NCBI RefSeq assembly: GCF_947179165.1
Contig: NC_077244.1
Location: forward strand, 76,492,144-76,556,143
Source: Solanum dulcamara
Lineage: Eukaryota; Streptophyta; Magnoliopsida; Solanales; Solanaceae
Length of the DNA: 64,000 nucleotides
Reading direction: 5' to 3'
Both the position numbers and the translations under genes were made by a program. Under the pieces are notes generated by a model. That model ran no database searches, had not been told where the DNA came from, and worked only from the letters and a program-made list of their open reading frames with translations. This document shows positions 59,830 through 64,000 of the stretch, piece after piece (the stretch's first letter is position 1; each line of letters opens with the position of its first letter).

Positions 59830-61000
59830 TTATATCACATTTCTATCATTTTTCAATTTACAAAAATCCCTTCAAATTTATGTCATCTGGATATATAGGA
59901 GCCATCCGGATACATTAATTCTAATACATTAGATAACTTGATTCTTATGTTTAAAAAGGAAATTAAAGGTAAAATTAAGTGTTAATTCCACAAATCATGC
60001 AAAATAAATTGATATCTATCTCTTTCACATTCAAATAATTCAAATTTCAAATGGTCTTCTCCCCAATTTATCCCAAATCGTTACAAATTTTCTTGTTCAT
60101 CTTCTTCGTCGTCCATTTTTTTCTTTTTAGTCATCAATTATCAATTTTTAATTTCTTTTTATATCTTTTCATCTACAATTTTTTGATAATATGAAAATAT
60201 ACCTTTTCTTTTTTCACATTATTGAGCAATTGATTGATTTTTTTTGTGATTTTTGTTGTTAATCTTTTTCTGATACATATGAGTTCGGGTCTATTTTCAT
60301 ATTTAAACTCATGTATTCATGCCTTTAATTATTTACCTAATACATAATTATTAAAAACTGTATAATCAACCATGTATCAATCGTTATTATGTATCTGTAG
60401 TCTTTAATTTTTGTTCATATTTATTCAAATTAGAAGGTTAGGTGTTTGTGCACATTACCCAAAAAATGCACTCGATACATAACCTCTAATTTTCTATAGC
60501 TAAAGCATTGTGTATCAAATTAATTGGTATGTACATGATACATAATATATATATATTAAAATTCAACAGTTTCAAACTTTATTACATTGTTTGATCTGTT
60601 TTCATCCAAATCTTCATCGTCAGATCAATCATAAACACGATCAATATTAGGTAAGTTTAACTGGGTACTCCCAATGCTAAAAGAAAAAGCACCATCCATA
60701 TGTATCAAGACTTTGAATATGTAAAATAATAATAAAAAAAGAACACAGATGTATGAATTTTCAGATAGAGAAGACGAAAAACTACCTATTCAGAAAGTTG
60801 AAATCGATTGAGTGGAGAGAGAATAAGTTTGAAATTCAAAATTGTAATGAATAAAGTAACTACTGATTGAGGGAGTAAAAATAGGAGATATTGGAGGAAT
60901 GAAAATAAAAGGAGAGAATAAGAAGTGATGTATCCGGATCTGTAGGGTTTAGGAGGAACCTAAAATATATTGGAAAAAATAATAATTCAAACAAACCCCA
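59830..61000. mobile_element. Probable non-autonomous MULE-like element
   Basis: 'atccggatacat' occurs near the left end in one orientation (59906-59917) and near the right end in the other (60928-60939, as atgtatccggat). 'gatacat' or 'atgtatc' motifs recur throughout (60272, 60376, 60392, 60476, 60536, 60705). The outer ends are too diverged to fix, and no 9-bp duplication was seen, so this is tentative. Confidence 0.4.
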
Positions 61001-61039
61001 TTATTCGTCCAGCAGATGATCTCACACAATCACCAATAA

Positions 61040-62443
61040 GGAGAAAATAGTCAAATGACCCTCAATCTATTACCGAATTCTAAACTACACACATACTTTT
61101 CAGGGGTCATATGACACTCCTGATTTTTTTTAAATTCAGAATATATATCACCCTAAAACTAGACAACCACATTCTTAACATGTAGTGATGTACACTCGCT
61201 GCCAGCTGTCATTTTAAATTTTTTATATTTATTTTTCTCTCTTTATCCAATTTTTCATCTTTATTCTTACTTTATTTCTTTTTTTTCTCTCTTTTATTTT
61301 TCATTCCCTTCTTCATTTTTATGTTTTCATCATTTTATACCATCTTTCAAGCACCTTAACGAGTTTAATTATCCGTCTCTTTTCCTCTTAATTTTTTTAT
61401 TGTGTTCTTTCTTAGTGTTCATCACACCAAATTTGCAATACTTTATAGTTGCCGATGGTTAAATTCTTGGGTCTTCGCTAAACAATAATACAAATTGAAG
61501 ATAAGATCTGAAGTTGATGAAAGTTATTGATCCAAAATTTATATAGAATAACTAAAAGAAAAGAGAAAAAAAATTGCGTTGAAATTTCTTTTCCGGCGAG
61601 GAGGTAGATTATTGGTGTTGATTTTTATCTAATATGAGATTGATAAAATGAAAAAAAAAATGGACGAAGACCCATATCATATACCCCATAACTCATTTTT
61701 AGCTTACTTTATGAAATTTTTTATCAAAAAAATTGTTTTACGTGGTTTTAATTGATTGAATTTCTTTGATAATTTTTTTCTTAAAAAAACTTTAGTAATT
61801 AAATGAATTTTATGATGGAAGGTGTCCAATAAATTTATTTTTTTTATTTGTTTTTCATTCTTTCTTCTTCGGATTTTTTTGTCTCTTTTCTGTGCAATTC
61901 TTTTTGGAGAAGCGAAACTAATGACGATTTGATTTTTTGGATAACATGAGTAATTATTTTAATAATTATTTGATGCTTTTAATAGTGATTTGTAGTGTTA
62001 GTTGTGGATAATGGTAAGGCAAATCATGAAAAAATTATTTCAAGATGATGAGTTAATGAGGCTGTTGTGGTGGTGGTGGTTCAAGGTGGAGGAGATGGTA
62101 GTGGGTGAGTGTTGAGTTGAGGAGAAAAAAAGGACAAAAAAAAGAAAAAAAAACCGTAACGAGAAGAAAATAAAAGAGAAAAGTAAAAAAAATTATGTTT
62201 AACAAAAAGTCAAATGTATTATAATTTTTTTTTATAAAAAATTAAAAGTAAGATGAAAAATAAGGACAAAAGAAAAAAATAAAGTTTTAAGATTTGTTTT
62301 GGTCTAGAGTGAAATACACTCACCTTGCCACATAATCATTTTCTATTTCAATTTTAAATAATTCAGAGATGTAATAGGACCCGTAAAGATGGAGTGTGTA
62401 GTTGAAAATTGATTATAGCCCGGGAGCTTTTGACTATTTTCCC
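61040..62443. mobile_element. MULE-like element with long inverted repeats, at a gene promoter
   Basis: A perfect 9-bp direct duplication caccaataa flanks it (61031-61039 and 62444-62452). The inverted ends are about 100 bases. Left is ggagaaaatagtcaaatgac ... aactacacacat ... caggggtcatatgacact. Right, reverse-complemented, is gggaaaatagtcaaaagctc ... aactacacactc ... acgggtcctattacatct. The interior has CT-rich DNA and gene-like scraps (ttccggcgaggaggtagatt at 61591; a (gtg)n patch at 62065), but no intact frame. It is a non-autonomous Mutator-like element. It lies immediately upstream of the metallothionein TATA box. Confidence 0.88.
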
Positions 62444-62445
62444 CA

Positions 62446-62464
62446 CCAATAAGTCTCTATAAAA
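62446..62464 (+). promoter_or_regulatory. Metallothionein core promoter: CCAAT and TATA box
   Basis: TATAAAA (62458-62464) lies 108 bases before the ATG; transcription would be expected to start near 62490. CCAAT (62446-62450) is inside the right copy of the MULE target duplication, with its twin on the far side of the transposon at 61033-61037. Confidence 0.7.
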
Positions 62465-62571
62465 TCCCAGTCTCAGCAAATTCATCATTCATCACAATTC
62501 ACAACTTTACTGAAAAGAAATTAAAACCTTTTTTTAGTTATCACTCGATTCTTTCTAAGGAAAAAAAAAAG

Positions 62572-63225
62572 ATGTCTTGCTGTGGAGGAAACTGTGGCTG
62601 TGGATCTGGCTGCAAGTGCGGCAGTGGCTGTGGAGGGTAAGTTCTTACTAAGATATTTATCTAACATATTATTACTTCCATCGAAGAAAATCAAATGAAA
62701 GACTTAATTTCATAAAAAAAAATCGTAGAATCGAGATGATCTAGTTGAGATTTCATTTTTTTCCTTTTACTAAATTTCATTAATTTCTTGATTTTGATGA
62801 ATTAATTGCAGATGTGGGATGTACCCCGACTTGGAGAGCACCACTACCTTTACCATCATTGAGGGTGTTGCACCTATGAAGAAGTTAGTCTGATTTTAAG
62901 AGTTTTCTATATTTTATTATGATCAGTTAATTTATTTTTTTTACGTAGTTTTAAAATATGTGAGTTTTATTTGAAAAAACTTAAAAATCCATCAACATTA
63001 AGAAGTATAACACATAAATTAGTCATCTAAAGAATAACTATCTTCTGTAACATGCTGAATTACACGGATAATACGAAATTTCTTTGCCCTATTAAAAAAT
63101 ATATATAATTTACATGAGTTAATTGCAGCTATGGAAAGGTTGAGGGATCTGCTGAGAAAGCAACAGAAGGAGGAAATGGCTGCAAATGTGGATCAAACTG
63201 CACATGTGACCCTTGCAACTGTTGA
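62572..63225 (+). CDS. MT2: Type 2 metallothionein (77 aa, three exons)
   Basis: Exons 62572-62636, 62812-62883 and 63129-63225 join to 234 nt with GT..AG introns. The protein has the plant type 2 layout. An N-terminal Cys domain, [20 protein letters not shown], continues GGC. A Cys-free linker of about 39 residues follows ([20 protein letters not shown], then [16 protein letters not shown]). A C-terminal Cys domain follows ([14 protein letters not shown]). The CC, CxC and CxxC arrangement binds Cu(I), Zn(II) or Cd(II) as thiolate clusters. Such proteins buffer metals and scavenge radicals in the cytosol and are among the most abundant plant transcripts. The start is fixed by the MSCC motif. 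A TATA box lies 108 bases upstream, with a transposon directly beyond it. Confidence 0.97.
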
Positions 63226-64000
63226 GAGACTAAAATGTTTCTTGTTATATTAATTACTATGTTGTTATTAATAAGACTACAAAGCCATTGAACTTACCAT
63301 CTGCAAATCTTTTTGATAAAGGTTTGTCTGATGTTTATTTCATGGTTTTTTATGTTTGGTTTCCTAAATCTCATTAGTTATGTTTGTATGAAGGAAGTCA
63401 ATTTGGTTTGTAACACAACTTTATCATTATGAAATACAAGTTGGCTCCTCCTTTTAGTATATGTACAGTCTTATCGGTTTTTAACACTATGTTCCTTTAA
63501 TTTTGTTTTACTTTTATGCTACAACCAAATACATATTACATATGTAAAGTAGAAAAGATTTTGCATTGAGAGTGTAAAAAACATTTGTACAATTATGTTA
63601 TTTAAGAGGTAATTACTAATTACAAGTACTATTATTTAATGAGAAGCACCTTTATTTTAAACTTAAAATAATGAGTAACATGTTATAACAAGCTAAATGA
63701 TACTGATGATATAAAATTTTCTTGTCCTTATTAATGCATCTAACTTAAATTCATGTTTAGGCAGGAAAGTATAAGCTGCAATAATGAAGGTTAGAAAAAC
63801 GTCACTACTCACTGCTCTTTATCTTATGTGCAAATTATTGAAGTTGAAATATTTCATTTGCGTGTGAGAAATCATAAACAAAATGATTGGAGGCCTTGAA
63901 GTCCTTATGAACTACGCAAGGGATCATTTTCACTACGGTCTTACATATTTTGAATTGGTCTTTAATTTATGCCTTTCATAACTAATACTAGTTTTTTTAA
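63226..64000. other. Metallothionein 3' flank
   Basis: Probable 3' UTR to roughly 63450 (T-rich, with 'tttgtaacacaactttatc'), then AT-rich spacer to the window end with no supported gene. Confidence 0.5.

Overview
This is AT-rich nuclear DNA from a flowering plant, almost certainly a Solanaceae and probably Solanum. Spliced genes with GT..AG introns encode plant-specific families (type 2 metallothionein, FLA4-like arabinogalactan protein, POLTERGEIST-like PP2C, TRM/DUF4378 protein, 377-residue plant actin). The spaces are filled with plant transposons, including RTE-type LINEs whose 3' ends carry the (TTG)n tail common in Solanaceae. The genus is inferred from the repeat content; I could not run a search.

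Five complete protein genes are supported. (1) Actin, 2167-4509 (+), 4 exons, 377 aa. (2) POL-like protein phosphatase 2C, 12366-15317 (-), 4 exons, 712 aa. (3) FLA4/SOS5-like fasciclin arabinogalactan protein, 37196-38458 (-), intronless, 420 aa. (4) TRM-type DUF4378 protein, 51192-53745 (+), 4 coding exons, 711 aa. (5) Type 2 metallothionein, 62572-63225 (+), 3 exons, 77 aa. A 64-codon ORF at 29651-29845 with a presequence-like N-terminus and site II promoter motifs is probably an orphaned first exon or a remnant gene. An exon-like stretch at 36598-36663 is weaker. The genes are independent loci, not a cluster or pathway.

Layout. 1-2.1 kb: flank with a diverged direct repeat. 2.2-4.5 kb: actin. 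5.0-10.5 kb: repeats, with an RTE LINE at 5.6-8.3 kb. 12.4-15.5 kb: PP2C. 15.8-28 kb: gene-free, holding two foldback MITEs with 9-bp target duplications, a truncated LINE, a hAT element and other MITEs. 29.6-35.3 kb: orphan ORF, solo LTR, MULE debris and a LINE tail. 37.2-38.5 kb: FLA4. 39-48.4 kb: Stowaway, TRIM-like, hAT and Harbinger elements plus long (TA)n arrays. 51.2-53.7 kb: TRM gene. 54.0-56.4 kb: a nested transposon stack. 59.8-62.4 kb: two MULE-like elements. 62.6-63.2 kb: metallothionein.

The most interesting observation is a 1.4-kb MULE-like element with long inverted repeats (61040-62443). It is flanked by a perfect 9-bp duplication that contains CCAAT, and the right copy ends 5 bp before the TATA box of the metallothionein gene. 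Next are a CACTA-type mini-element split by a solo LTR, each layer with its own target duplication, and a 482-bp near-palindromic element. Exon boundaries come from splice consensus and family protein continuity; transposon boundaries come from reading terminal repeats and target duplications by eye.
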